The notes below the pieces were generated by a model. It saw only the letters and a list, made by a program, of their open reading frames with translations. It was not told where the DNA came from and did not search any database. The translations under genes and the position numbers were made by a program. Positions 13,503-26,900 of a stretch of 64,000 bases of DNA are shown here, one piece after another; the first letter of the stretch is position 1; the number at the start of each line of letters is the position of its first letter. This DNA is from Euwallacea fornicatus (lineage: Eukaryota > Arthropoda > Insecta > Coleoptera > Curculionidae), in NCBI RefSeq assembly GCF_040115645.1, contig NC_089541.1, positions 4,216,001 through 4,280,000 on the forward strand. Reading direction: 5' to 3'.

Positions 13503-16500
13503 TAAGGAAAACATCCCTGTACAATATTTTCATGGAATTATAATTGAGATGAATCCTTAATCCCGTTTTAACACTTTTCGCGGGCTAGTCAAAAGAGTTT
13601 GTTGTTGTGTTTGGTGAAAACACTAGTAACCTTGTGCCCTTAAGGACAGTTTTTCGACGCATCTTTCAGTCAAATGAGTTCAGCTTTCAGAATTAGTCAT
13701 TTAATTTGTCCACGATTTTTACTTTAGGAGAAAATGTTAAATATTCTCTGCGGCTACAAATTTTGGTATTTGTAGAACAGTACTGCACACCTTTCCACCA
13801 AACAAATTACATAATTCACTGCCAAAACCTTTTGTCAGGGACACCCTCTCGAATCACATGGGTCCATGCCGCCTCCAGCTGTCGCTTCATTGATTCGGGT
13901 GTTGCCGTTTGCACTTACGCCATATGATACCCCAGAATTGAAAGAGCCCTGGGCGTGGTGAAAAGTATATGGGCAGTTTGATATTAATCGAGTGCAAGTA
14001 ATCGAACTCACCCCACTTTTGGAAATACGAGCTCCAGCTGAGTGCCAAAGGAGGCGGAAAATGGTATAATAATACACTTCGGTGTTGAGATTCTGTAATC
14101 AGAATTCACTGACTAATTACCAACTCTTCGGTATGAATTCTATCATTCTCATTCAGCTCATGACCTTGGGTTTGTCAAAAACATGCGCGTTTTAGCTTAA
14201 TCATTCGTTATTAGCGATTCTCCATCCTACATTTGTGTTGTGTTACCATCAATGAACAAAAGGCCAACAAACAGGTCATTATGTGCGTATAATGTTTTTA
14301 ATCAACTGCCTGCCATACATGATAAATTTAAGAATGAACCGTTTTTACCATTGAGCTTTATTTTTAATTTGGTAGATATCAAATTACACCGCTAAGTGAA
14401 ATGTGACGTAGGAATAAATAAAATGTGGTGAACCTTAATTATGCAAAGGTCAAAAATGGTCAAAAATATTAGAAAATGTTGAAAAATACACAACTGAAAA
14501 ATTACTGTTACAATACGTATTGCAATATCATAATTATTATAATAACTGAGTAATGGCGATGAGTAATAATGATTTACTTCTTTATGTATGTCAGTTCGAT
14601 GAAAGTGGATTTAATAACAACTTTTACACGAGCACTTTTCTATTGGAAAAGGATTTTTAGTCATTGTCCACAATAAACCACTAAGACTGGTCAAGAACTT
14701 TTCGTAATAGTTGCGGGTATAGTATGTTTCCGGTAACATTTTTGCACTTTAGCTGTTCCAGAGATTTCTGACGCAGTCAACAATAAGTTTACAATATTGG
14801 CGGATGGTCATTTATATAACTATGACTGAAATTCCATTTTTGCATTTTTTGAAAAAAAAAAAAAGAAAAAAGGGAAAACGACTATTTTCACATTTGTCGG
14901 TGGTGGACAATGTAGTGGGAGTACAACACTTTAGATGGGTGGCCTAGGTGTGAGCCCGAAGCACCACAACACCAGTCCCACTGACTAGTGGACCAACGAC
15001 AAATGAAGTATTAGCAATGAACAGCTGATAATTGACCTTTTCATGTTGGCTATACTACAAGTAACGAAAAGCGCAAAACCCACGTTGCCGAGTTGTTGCC
15101 CTCGTCCCTAGTCCGGCCCATACACCGAAGGGCGCCGGCTCGGGACCGAATAGCGGAAACGCATCTGCACATGAAAGGCAAATTAAAAAAGTCATCTGGG
15201 GATGTAGTAATGAGATCTCCACTGATGACACCGAAGTCAGAATAAATAAATCGGGATGGATCCTCTTCCTGTTCTCATGAATGCCATCACTATTTCATTT
15301 AAATTGGGAGCCCCTTTTATCCCTTATTAAGGAACTACACAGGGGCACGACGTGGCTCTTTTTTAGGTGTGTATGTGTTGCCTCTTTTTTTTCTAAGCAC
15401 CATAATATTTTCTCAGATTATTCGACTTACTTCTTTAAAGTGCTATTCTCTGTAAAAAGAGAGTCTTAACAATGTCCCAATTTCATCTTTCTACAATGAG
15501 AAATGCTTAAAAAAAAAGTGGAATTTGAAACTTCCAGTTTTTTGGGGTATCTCTAGAAATATCCGGAATTTTTCCAATCTGAAAGTGAATTTTAAATGAG
15601 CATTAAGGAGAGTAAAATGTCTTTTCTGAAACTGATCCTGTATCTCTTGGTATGTTTTGGTAGATCCTAATACAATATCACGAAACTTTGAGCATCATGT
15701 GGAGTATATGTTCTGAAAACCGAATTTTAATTCTATATGTGAAGGACCAATTTAACTAATATCTTCATCGTGATAAAACGTTCATCAATTAGTTGGTTAC
15801 TATGTGCAACCCCATTTTGGCCTACTACGTAAGCCACCGTCCTCAGTACCTATTTGACTTTGTCTAGGTAATCGCTTGGGGATTTGTTGTTTTACTACCC
15901 TCTACCATTTTCCCTAGTTCTTTTTTAAAATGTATCTTCAAGGTCTTATTGGACAATTTTTGCAGTTTCTGCTGCTGATGTGTTCGTTTCGTATAATAAC
16001 TGTTATGCTCTGAATTTTCCTAAATTGAAAGGAAAATCTTCTAAGCGGATAAACAGTTGAAATATGCTTCTAAACTTAATTATTGTCTACGTAAAAATCT
16101 TCATAATGAAACTAAATACAGAAAACTGCTGCTTATCGTCACGGGTCGATGGGGATATTAATCCTTCTTATTTTATTAATTGTTAAACTTTATTAACATT
16201 TAAAAATTTTAGACATCAAAATACTTGTACGCTTATGTTATGAACTAAATACGCCGGTACTGATGACTAGTAGTCACAATGTTGAAAACCTTGAACTAAC
16301 CCAGAAAGATCTTCTTGATAACAAGCTACTGTAGGTTTATAGAAACAACTCCACAGACGTTTCCTTAGAATATTGTACTGGTTAGTATATTTCATCGCAT
16401 TCCCAACGATCCATTTGTCTCTTTAATATAACGTTTTCAGTCAAAAACGCATTCACTCGATTAGAACCAGATTGTTCGAACCCATCATTATTTAATATGG

Positions 16501-18113
16501 GGCAGTAAGAACGGGAATTCGAACCTTCAAGGTAAGTAATCCTATACGCAATATCCCATACGATTTTCGTGCCCCAGTGCCGCCGCACCTGCCCCTTCCT
16601 CCGGACAGAGGTCGTGCAATGTCAATGTCAGGGTCAACTGGATCAACATCTGCACTTTATGCAGGCTGCGCGCTGCAACGAGTGCAATTCAATCGCATTA
16701 ACAATGAACGGATATTAGATTATTGTTTAAAATCAGCAGTGGCGTAACCGCGGAGAGTTTTTCTAGTTTAAAGACAAAGTTCCAGTGTTCAAGGACATTT
16801 GAAAATTTTTCACGGAACATCTGCCGAATTTCAAATTAGCAGGTGAGGCCCCCGTCTTTTAGTGGCCACAGCAGCCTAAATCACTTCGATGATTAGTGGG
16901 TTAAAAGTGCAGATGGCCTATTTTTTTGACGTAACAAAATTTCTTATGTACCTGCCCCTAAAATGTAGATTTGTGATAAACATCTTGTGCGCCGGGGAGA
17001 CTTGATTTTAGATTAGGTCATTAGGCCACACTACAAAGCACTTCACTTCTGTGGGCTTATTAGATAAATTATAATAAATTGATTATAATTGGAAGATCGT
17101 TAGGGGGGAATTTCGAAGAATAGTGCCTTTTTTTTGCATGTCATATTAGATTGATTGCGAGAATGGCCGTTTTAATTAATTAATTAGTTATTAACTGTCT
17201 GGACTAAGGCCGAGCTGCAGCCATATATGTAACTTAAGCTCGACTTAGCTCCAATCTTCGAATATCACTCTTAAGAACAAACACCTCCGACATTTTTGCG
17301 CGTTTGGGACGAATGCTCCCTCTACCCTCGAGAGCACGCATGGCAGGAGTCGCTTTCTTTTCACTCATTGTTTCGAATCAAAATGCGGTGTGACTTAAAA
17401 ATCATATTCCTTTATCTCTATTCGCAATTTCGATCGCGCCTTATGAGTGTCAAAAATATGATTCAGTGCATGATCAAACATGAAATTTTAATATTCGCGG
17501 GCAATGGGGAAAGAATTTTTTTCTGCTATTTTGAATGGGAAACGAGTCCATTCAGAGGTAAAATGGATCGATTAAATAGACAGATCATGACTGAAAAATG
17601 CTAGAAAGAAAGCGGAACTAATGGTTTAGGGGATGCTGGGAGTCTGCAGAGTGGCTGTTGTGAAGTTCGGATGGTTATCGGAAAGAAAAATTTCCCGAGC
17701 ATATGAACAACTTTGCCACGATAAGTCTCAAGAACCGAGGAAGCTGCAAAACAAAAGTTTTAAACAAATCTGGAAATTTTACTTGCCAGTATAGCGGCGA
17801 AGGGGAACATTATGGTTCGAGTTTACAGGAGCAACCCACCTCCACCTATGTTTTTATGACATAGAGTTTGGCACGGTTGCATTTAGCATATTCATCTGTG
17901 GCAATCCAAAATAGAACGCGTTTCTTTCATTTTGATCATAACGATAACAGTTATTGCCACAGTAACTCTTCGTTTAAAACCGACTGATTAAAGAAATCTA
18001 TTTTAAATCAAACGGAGGTAGAACGGTAATTTTGAGACACCTCAAAAGTGCCATATGTAACCACAGGCCATAAACCATCAGAGATAACAATAACAACAAC
18101 TATTTCCTAAACC
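13503..18113. other. Intron with two GC-rich islands
   Basis: Mostly AT-rich and featureless. Two patches, about 14930-15170 and 16555-16690, are clearly richer in G and C. Neither has a frame I can recognise. They could be old element pieces or conserved regulatory DNA; see findings. Confidence 0.6.
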
Positions 18114-18139
18114 GACACACACACACGCACACACACATA

Positions 18140-18175
<36 letters not shown>
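18114..18175. repeat. (CA)n microsatellite
   Basis: About 60 bases of CA dinucleotides, interrupted by one G and two T substitutions. It is a simple sequence repeat within the intron and is likely to be length-polymorphic. Confidence 0.98.
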
Positions 18176-18180
<5 letters not shown>

Positions 18181-19521
18181 AATCGTGTCAAGTTACAATA
18201 ACAATATGCATCAATGTTATAATGTTGTGACACGGACAAAGTGAATAATGCTGATATAAGCGTTAAATGTTACATCATAGACAATAAATGCAAATATGAC
18301 GTGACAAACTATAGAAGAAAAAGAAATTACAATATTAACGTTTATGGGTTTCACCTGGGTCTTCACACAAGAAGACACTTTGTAAGGCAGTAATGTAATT
18401 ATTTCCTAAACACATTGTCTCGACATAAAGGCAGACATCACCTGCTAGAACGGAAGGACCAGATGTTCCCGAAATTTTTCTGACCCTGAAAATTCCATTC
18501 TACTGACCCATTTTGCAAAGCCCATATGCATCAACCATTCGGTAATTATAGAGGATGTTTTATTTAAATTAGAGGAGCAACTGGCGAATGTTGAACGTCA
18601 GTTCCCAGGTCTTCTCCTCCGGTTATAGAGGATTCCCAGAAAAGATTATGTTTCCGTGTTAAGAACCACTTTGAGGGTTGCGAGCCACACATTGCGTCTA
18701 AAGTTACCTAACGATGAGACGTGTCTTTTTGGGCCGCATGTCTGGTCTTCAAAACAAGAACTATTTACATAAAATGGTGATTTATATACAGGAATCTCCG
18801 ATGCATAAATTTTTACTAGCTAAAGCCTAGTGATGTTCTCAAATTTGGCTCTTGCACTACCATGAAAGTCACACAATAAACGCTCATACATAAACTAGGT
18901 CACAATTCGTGAAAAATAACGAAAAAACACGTACAGTTTTTTTTTATTAATCTTTAATGAATTTGACCTCATTTTGCCGCGGCCGACACGAAGTAATAAC
19001 AAATAACCCACAGGGTGTTCAACTAGAAAAACGCTTTTTAAAAGCAATAACTGATTGGGCACACAAATGTCGCACCTACGTTTTTTTAATATTTACATTA
19101 TTTATTTATTAACATGGCGAGTTCAACGAACTACAGCTAGAACTGCGTATTTTGCAATAATTGACATTGTTATGCATAACTCGTTCGAGTTATAAGAATA
19201 ACTATTAAGGCGAAAAAGGCTTTGGCGTTAATGAATAGACCAATGCATTGGACTTCTAAGGGAAAACACACAACTGAAATGGCACTAGGTTCAATCAAAT
19301 GACTACGAACTAAAATTCGTAATAATATTAGGAGAAATTTTTGCCATGGAAAATTTGTTGGGGCAGCTGAAATGGGTGTTTGCAGATGCACCTGACAATG
19401 ATGATCTAGTTGCGTAATCAACCTTGAAAGTCATGGTTTTGTTTACTAAAAAGGTACCTCATTTGTATACAACTTCCTACACTCTCGCGCACATGTCTCT
19501 TTGATTATAGATCACACTTTA
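18176..19521. other. Intron, nothing firm
   Basis: A solitary CAGGGTGTTC end near 19013. No gene or RNA supported. Confidence 0.7.
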
Positions 19522-20960
19522 TGATAAAATAATACTCATAGGACACCGAAAAGTCAGTAGCGTTGAGATGAGGAAAAACTTTGAAAAGAGGAAGAATTTT
19601 GCGATGCTTTCGAAATTACCTCGTAATAGTTTCGCATGAAATCTAATCTATCCAGATTTCTATCGTGCAGGCCTCTGACTATCCATTAAGTAAGTTGGAA
19701 ACTTTATAGATTATAGAGCAGATTTTATTCCACAAAAACGACGTGAAAGTCAGTGGCGTAAATTGGCGACGAAACCTTCAGATTTTTCAAAACATGCTTC
19801 GCTATAGTTTAGTAACAAATCTAATGTATCCACGTAGTTATCGGATACACCTCTGTTTATTTGTTAAATAATTTGCAAATTTCCAAGATTATACAGGGGT
19901 TGCTCATTAGTACGTCAAAGTGCGATATCTCAGTAAATCTGAGTTTTACAACGAAACGTTTCGTACCAACATTTTTGGTCATTATGAGACTCAATTGTCC
20001 CTTTTTGGTTTCTAAAAGTCGCGCCGGTGACATCACCATAGGAAATATTACGCGATACCCGGCACGACATGTTACGAGAAGTAAATAGGCTTCTTGTGGC
20101 AAGACTGCAACTGTGGTCTGATTGAAATGGAGGACAATTTGAGAGTTTGTTATGAATACCTCATCTGTATCAAAATAAAGTTATTTTCCATAGTTTTGAT
20201 ATTGAACGTTAAGGGCATCGCGTAACATTTACCTGTGGTGACGTCACCGGTGCGACTTTTAGTAGCCAAACAGGAGCAATTATTGAAAATTTAGAAACGG
20301 GATTAGGATTAAAGATAGGATAATGTTAACAAAATTTGTAAATTAATGTTTCGGAACACAATGCCGTCAAAAAAATTGGGGCATTCCATTTGAAGTAAGT
20401 TATTGGGGTTGGAAGTCATGCAACTTTGAACACCTATTTTGGGAGTTATGAAAATGTTTTTTTTTTTTTTTTTTAATTAAAACACATCAAAACGTAGCTT
20501 ATTAGGGCCGCTTGGAACCCCAAAAGACCGATACCGACATTCGCAGTGGTTAGGATACAGCACCGGTTGCGGTGAGATGTTATAGCTAAAAAAAATTTTG
20601 GATTTTTCCGAATAACTCAGGAACGGCAATTTTTTGACATAAGACTCTTTACATAAACTGACCTTGAAATTTGACGGTAAATTCGAAAATGACACAAAAA
20701 TTGGAGGGTTCCATTAAAAAAACATAACTTGGTACTACCACACTTCTATCACTGACCTTGAACATTTGATATGAAATATTTTCTCCTAAAGCTCACGGTT
20801 AATGAAATATCGCATTTTGCCGCATTAATGAGTAACATTATGTAGAATATGTATATCATAAAATCACATGAAAATCAGTGGCATCGCGATTTTAAAGAAG
20901 CTTTAGATTTTTTTTCCAATAGGTACCTATTTCGTTTGTGTTCATTGAAGGAATGTGATA
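19522..20960. repeat. Tandem repeat, about 196-bp unit, three diverged copies, split by a transposon
   Basis: Copy 1 (about 19522-19720), copy 2 (about 19724-19892) and a partial copy 3 (from about 20845) share landmarks in the same order. These are a TAAAAT..ATC-type lead, AAAGTCAGTGGCGT, a run of A/T with GATTTTTC, ATCTAAT.TATCCA, and a closing GATTATA. The distance between the GTCAGT landmarks of copies 1 and 2 is 196 bp. Copies 2 and 3 are separated by the foldback element at 19893-20844; removing it restores a similar period. Divergence is moderate, so the array is old. Confidence 0.7.
19893..20844. mobile_element. Foldback element inserted in the tandem repeat
   Basis: The outer ends pair: TTGCTCATTAGTACGTCAAA followed by GTGCGATATCTCAGTAA near 19900, against the reverse complement TTACTCATTAATGCGGCAAA followed by ATGCGATATTTCATTAA near 20835. 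The left tip is TACAGGGG; the right tip is decayed. A second, inner pair also folds: CTAAAAGTCGCGCCGGTGAC near 20012 against its complement near 20240. The right arm carries several hundred extra bases. These include two similar blocks about 330 bp apart, each starting AAAAATTGG and then TTCCATT, so the element is composite. No transposase coding is seen. Confidence 0.65.
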
Positions 20961-23900
20961 ATACTCAGTCAACGGGAAAGACACTTTCGCACGTGTGAGA
21001 ACTTTGTTGTCTTCTGCAAATTCAATTAAATACTAGCGTGAAGTAAAATCTTTACACAAACGCGTGCGACAAACAAGTTGTAGCGCACGCACGTTGTCAA
21101 TCGCTTGATTGTACACGAAGATTTTCGTCATTATTTTACTCGCACGGGGTAAAGAGTCCCCCTTAGCACACACTCGTGGGGAAAGTCTGAGGTGCAAATC
21201 GTCTTAAATTCATAGATATGCTGAATGCCGCCATTAAAAATTTGTTCCTCTCTCGTTTTGAAATATGAGCAATCATGAGAATTTCATGGTGCACGAAGGA
21301 CAGCCGCAAAACAGCCATTGTCCAAGCAAAATAATAAAAACATCAATTTAAAAACCTGCCATATGGACTACGTCGGCAACGTGAAGGAATGTAGGACTTG
21401 AGTTTTGCGGCTGTGAAAAATTGTTGATGTTTTGTTTCTTCGGTTTGACTGAATAAAACACGGCTTCAGGCTATTGCTATGCTCTTTGAATGTAAATAAC
21501 GTTTATGTTTTCCATCTGCGTCATTAAGAAAGCCTAATCCCGTATATTCAGTTGATTTTATAATGAGCAAGGAATGAGCGGATCACATTGAGTTTTGAGA
21601 AAGAACATCGTCCCACCATGATTTTTCCATTAAAATCAATAATAAACAGAACTACAATAACAATAATTTAGTTGAGAAATTCCATTCCATAATTGTTGAA
21701 GTCAAATCTTCGTGTGTTGAAATGAAATTCGAGCTAGGAATTTCGAGAATGAAATTACCGCATTTTCAAGGTAAAGGTGAAATTTCAAATCTATCCACAT
21801 TTCGCCGGCATTTGAAACTCTTAGCGGTACTTTTTCATGATTTTCATCAATTTGGTTCAGTTTTTACTTTACTTCCAATTATTGAGATCCATGGTATTTA
21901 GCATATGTTCAAGCCAACTATACATCAAATGAATTCGGTGTTTCTTAGATTCATTCGCTTTGGTTTTACGCCGTTTGTTCACCTTGATTGCTGAGATTCG
22001 TTACCAAGTCTCAAGGCAAATCCTGTTTTAGGTTAGTGCTGATTTCCCTCTCGGTTACGTGAATGCTTTTATCCGAAATACGTCTTTGTTCCAAACTTAC
22101 CGCACTACGCCGTCCATATTATCATTGGAAATCTCGTGCTTACCTGAAAACAAAAAGTCTTGGCTAAAAACTGAATGGACCAGATTATGCATATTTTTAT
22201 TTAAATTTAAGAAAGTACAAAGACAAAATTCAAATTTATGTGGGCTTCTTAGACCTTTATAAGAAATCACAGAACAAAGAACCCTGTATGTCATACTGGT
22301 GAGGAACACGTGTCAAAGTACAGATACTTCGAGATACGAATTTCACCACTTGAGACAAATGTCATATTGTACTACCATGTGAGGAGCATCATTCCTTCAA
22401 GTGATATTTCTCCACGAGGGATGACAGCTTTCATTATGTGCTCGTCCAATTTTTCTTTATGGCGTCGAGGCAATTTGTTACGTGATTAAAACTACATATT
22501 GTTGTCTCCCATTCATCCCGATAAAACACGGAGAGCGATATGTAAAATAAAATCATATTAACCGTTTTTTAAAAAAGTAAGCGTTACGAGTACCTACTTG
22601 AATACAACACGGGAAACCGTCTTTGAAGGAGAAAAATTGTTGGTTTATCGACAGTTGATTATGGTTCGATCAATTTGTTAGTGTCAGAAATCAATTAATT
22701 AATAAGCAATTGAACTCCTTCCACAGTTCAAATTCTACAGATACCACGTATGTAGCGTCATTATCTCGTCTGCCCGCCTAATCCTCTCCAATAAAGATAA
22801 ACAAAATCTTCGATAAAACTCATAAACAATATGCAGGAGGCAGCTAACTTGTTTTTCCCGAAATGCATTATCTCCCTGTCTGTTTACCTTTCATGTTTTC
22901 GCAATATTTACGTTTTCATGCGAATCAACTCGATAAGAGTGCAGATAGATAAATTGTTAGACAGATTCAATGAGGGGTCAACGATTTTTTTATTTGTGCC
23001 CTTGGAAAGGTTAGTTAAGCAGGCGGTATATGACTAGAGATATGATTAGATGTTAATGCCCTCGCTCAAGTAAATACTGTTTTATATAGGTCTAGACGGC
23101 GAATTTTCGAGAATTTTGGGGGATATTAGCAAATCAGACGTCTGGGTTAATGGCTTTGACTGCTGTGATAGGTTATCGACCCGGTGTGTTTCTCTAATTC
23201 GGAGAAATCTAAGATAAAGTGTAATATGTGTGTAATTGTTTGCAGATATTGTTAAAAAACACACGTAAAATTGTTATGGCTCTTCCGTCACCGTCACAAG
23301 AATTTTGCTATTCTTTCAAAAAACTACTGAATTTTCAAAAATTTCAACTCCTTCGACAGAAACTTTCTTTCGCACTATTCCCCATTGGATTTCACTTTTA
23401 GAAAGGTTTTCCAAGTATCTTTTCTTAATTCACACCTCTACTTCTTCATCTTCAGAAATCACATCTTGAAGTTAACTTTCCACGTATGATTTCAATTTTA
23501 AAGAGAGAAGATTTTTTTCTGACGATTCCTTGGAGAAGATTAACCTGACAAGGCTTTTTACCCATGCAGAAAATCTTTCAAGGAAGGCACCTTAATATCC
23601 CATTTTTTCCGTTCCTTGTCTTCACCATGCGGTGTGATGTATCTTATGTAGATCTTGTCTTGAACGTTTCTTAAGTATGATAACCTAATCTCCTTGGCCA
23701 GCCTCTTCTGCGCAACACAAAACCACCCCTTATATTTTTCGTTTAGACTCGGCTATCAAAGTCTAAAGGAGTTCTCTCTAAAGTTCCTAATTTCACTAGT
23801 TTTAATCTCGAAATCGAATCTGGAACGGAAATTCAGGATTTATTGGCCGCAAAGAAATGGAGAAATCTAATGATGTATAAAAACCATTCAACATTGAAGC

Positions 23901-26900
23901 GGCCTTCACATTTCATTATGAGGGCAGGAAATTTTCCAAGAGGACACCTACGGACACAGTCCCATCATTACGATTTTCGAGGGCTTCGTTGGAAACCACA
24001 TTTCGGTTTCATCGTTCTCCTTTTTCTCCTCCAAGAAAGTGAAGGAAGGCAGAACTCGAAAAATTTGACATTACCAGACAGGATATTGGAAAGACAATTA
24101 AAAAACCATTGGAAAGCCATCATTAAATCTTGCAAGAGATAGCCCGTCGATGATTTCTGATGATTGTGTTGAACTGTATTTGTGTTCTGTACCCTGTCTC
24201 AAGGTCGTTAGAAATTCGGCACTTTGAAATTTTCATTGAACAACTTTTTCTATTACTTGAATAACATCTTTTATATCCTGAAATGCTTAAGTAATTGTTC
24301 GTTGCAGAGAACTAATCTCTTTGAACCATTTCCAAGTAACCTCATTACCGCGTAATTGAATATGAAGAATCGCTATCAGACGCTTTGATGGAAAAACACG
24401 CCAAGTCACTAGTTTAATCTCGTTGTTGCAAATACCAATGTCGTCGCAGTCAAACCATTTGAAAAGCCTTTTTTTTCATATTTTAACCGAAATTAAGCCG
24501 CTTAAATTTTGATACTCGGAAGGTGTTTATATCTCGTCTCTTGTAATTTGGTGAAAGGATAAAATTGTACGCCAACGGGGCAGTCAAACAAATCTCAGAG
24601 TATTTCAAGGTTGCACAAGCGAGTTTCTAGATGGACGTTCTTAATGCTTTTTTAACATTCAGTGGTGGGGACATTTTGATACATTTTTGTGGGCCTTTTT
24701 ATGGTTCATTCTTCAGAGAATTTACATCACAGTTTACACGTTATTCTAGGAATCAGGTAATTTGTCTTTTGACGACGTTATCGTAAATCCCTCCCTAAAG
24801 ACTTGAAAAACATTAATTTTTGTTCACATAGTAACGTCCCTTTATAATTTAATCGTCGTGGAAGTAAAGACATTAAGATATCGCTTTATGTACATACATA
24901 CACATTCGGCAGCAATCTACACATGTTAATCTTGAGAATGTTTACAAACAGTTTCGGAATAATCAGTCTGTATGTTCTTTTATGTTATTGTTGTTACGAT
25001 GATTGATCGGTGCTCTAAGACAACATAACTTTAAACATTGTAAATTGAAGACGTGAATGCATATGCCCGCAAAATCTCTGCGAATCGTCAAAATTTTGAA
25101 TGTCGGAAATATTGCGTGCCAGTTTTTTTTTAGAACACTCTGTATGGGAAAGTGCGAGATTGTGCAATGACGATCTTGACTCGAAAGCGACACGAATTCG
25201 TTTTGAAATGTAGGACAAGCGCACGTATATGAAAGCATTTTCGTGAATTAAATGATTTGTGCCGGATTTCGTGCAAACGAAACGCTTTTTCAAGGTTGAT
25301 GTTATTTGTCAACACCGAAATTGTACGGCTTCGGGCTTGCCAGTAGAGGGTGCAAAAATATATACAAGGTGTTTCGTTTAAAGCTGCATGAGTGCAATTT
25401 TCAATTTAGGAGGCGATTACTCGATAGCAAAACCGTCAGGAAGATATGCACGGTATTTCGAACTGCAAACACGAAACATTGGCCGGACATAACGTGCCGA
25501 AAAGTGGTCAAACAAGGTATTTTTCAAGACTGTTTAGTTAGGGAAATAGAGGGAATGTTAATTTGATCGATTTAGGCACTATTAGGTCAGCTCCACCAAA
25601 AGGGAAAACTGACTTGCGATCATCAAAATGACTCCTCGCACGTACTTCTGACTGTTTCTGACGATCCGGAACTGGCTTTCCTTCCTATTGAAACAGACCT
25701 ATAATATAAACATCCTCAATATTCACTGACATACACGGTTTGCCTCATCACAAATCCGAACGAAACCTCTAAACGTGCACTAGAATACATTTGAGATAAT
25801 ACTAATTTAATGTAAAAATATGTCCATAATTTCACTTTAAAACCCATTATATGATTGGATAATGGATTTTCGAACCTCAATCCAAAGGTTTCATTACTGC
25901 AACAAAGGGCTTAAGCAGGTTCTCATGAAATACTGCTAATTCACGTTGATGATATTTTGCAATGGAATTTCAATGCAGGTGTCTTATTGCATTATTATAA
26001 GTAAAAGATGAGTCGTTGAAATTCAAAATGGAGTCGGTAACTAAACGGAATGATGGGATTGTTAGAGTTAAAATTAAACTCCGTCTTTGAAATTGAGATT
26101 TACTACTAATGAATCTGTATTTGTGGTGGAGGGAAGCCGTCGAGGTAAATGGGAGGTGTTCCAAAAATCGTAAATTTTAAACAACTTCATCCATAACGGC
26201 CAAATTATTAATGAGGTGCTAACTTCAAGAGCAAGCCATTTTTCATAGAAATGAAAAATCTGGCGAACACTAACGTCATATTTCAATGTTTCCATTGAGT
26301 TTAGCTTGCAATTAAAATTAACAGCATATTAATAATTGGAACTTGAGAGACATACATAAAATTCTTATCAATGAAATCTCACTTCTTTATTCTTATGTTA
26401 CCCAACAATTTTGACACATTCATTCTCATAAGGATACCGTAGAATACAGAAATTTAAATACCAAATGCGAGTACTCAGACCTATTCAACTGTTCCTAAGC
26501 TTCAAATGTCACTTTAACCTTTTGAATGTAACAATTAGGATTGTAAAACCATTGAGAAATTGGGTACCTAAGTCGAAATTCACGTCTATTGGGCGTGGCG
26601 AGTAAGCGAGTTACTTATCAAAGTTACGTTTTTAAGTTAATCGCATCAACTTTGTGTATTATTTACACTTTCAGAATCGAATCCAACGAAATTCGCGAAG
26701 CTCGAAAAGGGGGACTGGGAGCAATACAGAACGTCCTGCGGTTTCACAATCTCTGCGGGGGGCATAAAAATGAATCGAATGCCATAAATATGGAATAGAG
26801 TTCCCTGATGGGTCCTGGGGCGTGAAAATGCAGGATCATCCTTCAGGAAGCTCTAAAAGTTCCTAATTAACCGAAAATACGCAGAAGACCGCATTAAAAT

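Noticed and set aside
20751..20765. FTZ-F1-type TCAAGGTCA site, with similar sites near 44250 and 52260
   Set aside because: A 9-bp degenerate motif is expected several times by chance in 64 kb, and this one lies in a transposon.
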